NCBI GenBank assembly: GCA_964007475.1
Contig: OZ023273.1
Coordinates: forward strand, 7,335,234-7,399,233
Source: Hybos culiciformis
Lineage: Eukaryota > Arthropoda > Insecta > Diptera > Hybotidae
DNA: 64,000 bases
Direction of reading: 5' to 3'
Positions within the stretch are counted from its first letter, which is position 1, and each line of letters opens with the position of its first letter. Shown here one piece after another: positions 63,010 through 64,000 of this stretch. The position numbers and the translations under genes are program-made. The notes beneath the pieces were generated by a model. The model saw only the letters and a program-made list of their open reading frames with translations, was not told the origin of the DNA and made no database searches.

Positions 63010-64000
63010 AATAATGATCTTTGAAACAATATATAATATTTAATTAAAAAGCATCCATAATAACATCATTTTAATTGAATATTAATCCATTTTGCTCAAC
63101 TTACTAATTTTTTTTTTAAATTCAATGTACTTCACCTACATAATTCTTAACCCTTTTTGTAGATTCTCAGTTATTCTTAGTTGTTGATGTACTATTTTAT
63201 TAAAAATCCTTTTAGAAAAAATAAGCCAAAAAAGTCGAAGCAAAATAATAATTTACTTACATACGTTGTATATACATTACACATATAGTACATTAGTACA
63301 CACTTATAGTTCAATTATAAAAATATCTAGGATTCGAAATTTTTTAAAATCTTTCAAATTCAGATTTTTGTAATTAACCCCAATTCACAAAAGAATTTTT
63401 AGTTGGCGCATCCATAAATATTTATAAAAATTTCTTCTTTTTTTTTTAATTTATTTTGCTAAAAAATAAAAAACAATTTGTATTGGCATCAACAAGTCTG
63501 TCGGTTGATTCACTCTCATAATGTTTTGGCAAAAAATAAAAAAAATAAAAAATTAATGATTTCCATATTCCATTAGCATAATTGTTTTTTTTTTTTTTGT
63601 GGTTTCGACCATCATATTAGTAAAAAAAAAATATATTTTTTTTTAAATGTTAAATAATGTTAAAAGAAATTCCTTTTAAAATTAAAAACGGATCAATTTG
63701 TTTTGATTTTTTTTATGTTTGTTATATGCAAATTAGTAAAGTAGATACCGAAAATTTAACTTAAATAATTTCATTGGAATAGATGTTAAATATTGGAATT
63801 TTGAGAGCATTATTGAAATTTCTACAGCAAGAGCTGCGGAATAAAAATGGAATTTTAGTTGCGGACTTACGAACGGATGGGCATTTAATGAAAACATATA
63901 CAGTCCGTTTTTTTATTTTTGAACAGGCTAAAAAAGTTCTGTCCAAAAAACATTACGAAATAATTCGCAAACTTTTAAATTTTCCATATATTTTATTGTC
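63010..64000. other. Non-coding AT-rich DNA at the right edge
   Basis: No gene recognised. A slightly more GC-rich patch near 63820-63950 has a 61-codon frame on the minus strand without identifiable motif or splice context. An exon of a gene beyond the window or an old transposon remnant cannot be excluded. Confidence 0.4.

Noticed and set aside
63761..63946. 61-codon minus-strand frame at the right edge
   Set aside because: No recognisable domain; a loose similarity in wording to 13610-13640 (CGGACT followed by AAATGCCC) was too weak to call a repeat.
1..64000. Search by eye for CRISPR arrays, tRNA genes, rRNA and well-known insect microRNAs
   Set aside because: No regularly spaced identical repeats with unique spacers, no tRNA-like box A/box B pair, and no familiar mature microRNA string was noticed. 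Weakly conserved RNAs could be missed by eye.

Overview
This is a very AT-rich, intron-containing animal nuclear window. The product set (a pannier-type GATA factor, a nuclear receptor with the Hr83-type CDGCSC P-box, and a single-pass receptor guanylyl cyclase) points to an insect. The long AT-rich introns, Asn and Gln/His homopolymers and non-autonomous transposons fit this. I cannot name the species.

Layout. Bases 1-18278 hold no gene I can support, but contain a Helitron-like element (4720-5661) and a hAT-type MITE with a perfect 8-bp target duplication (11277-11916). Bases 18279-40500 (+) hold the last 11 exons of a receptor guanylyl cyclase. Joined, they give 1541 codons including the stop, and every splice phase agrees. 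The 5' exons were not found. A 1.2-kb fold-back element sits in its fourth visible intron. Bases 44958-46109 (-) hold an uninterrupted NR2E-family nuclear receptor gene that converges on the cyclase. Bases 49685-51757 (-) hold a complete three-coding-exon pannier/GATA4-5-6-type gene of 457 codons plus stop. From 51758 to the right end the DNA is non-coding on present evidence and lies on the 5' side of the GATA gene. It contains a short inverted-repeat element (52086-52364) and a second hAT-type MITE (62134-63001), also with a perfect 8-bp duplication.

The three genes do not form a pathway that the sequence shows. The cyclase would make cGMP at the membrane in response to a ligand not identifiable here. 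The other two are DNA-binding developmental regulators. I found no tRNA, rRNA, CRISPR array or prokaryote-type system. The most unusual items are the Asn-rich insertion in the cyclase ectodomain, the layered fold-back element beside a cyclase exon, and the MITE whose two arms carry CCGTAACC-type motifs in the same orientation.
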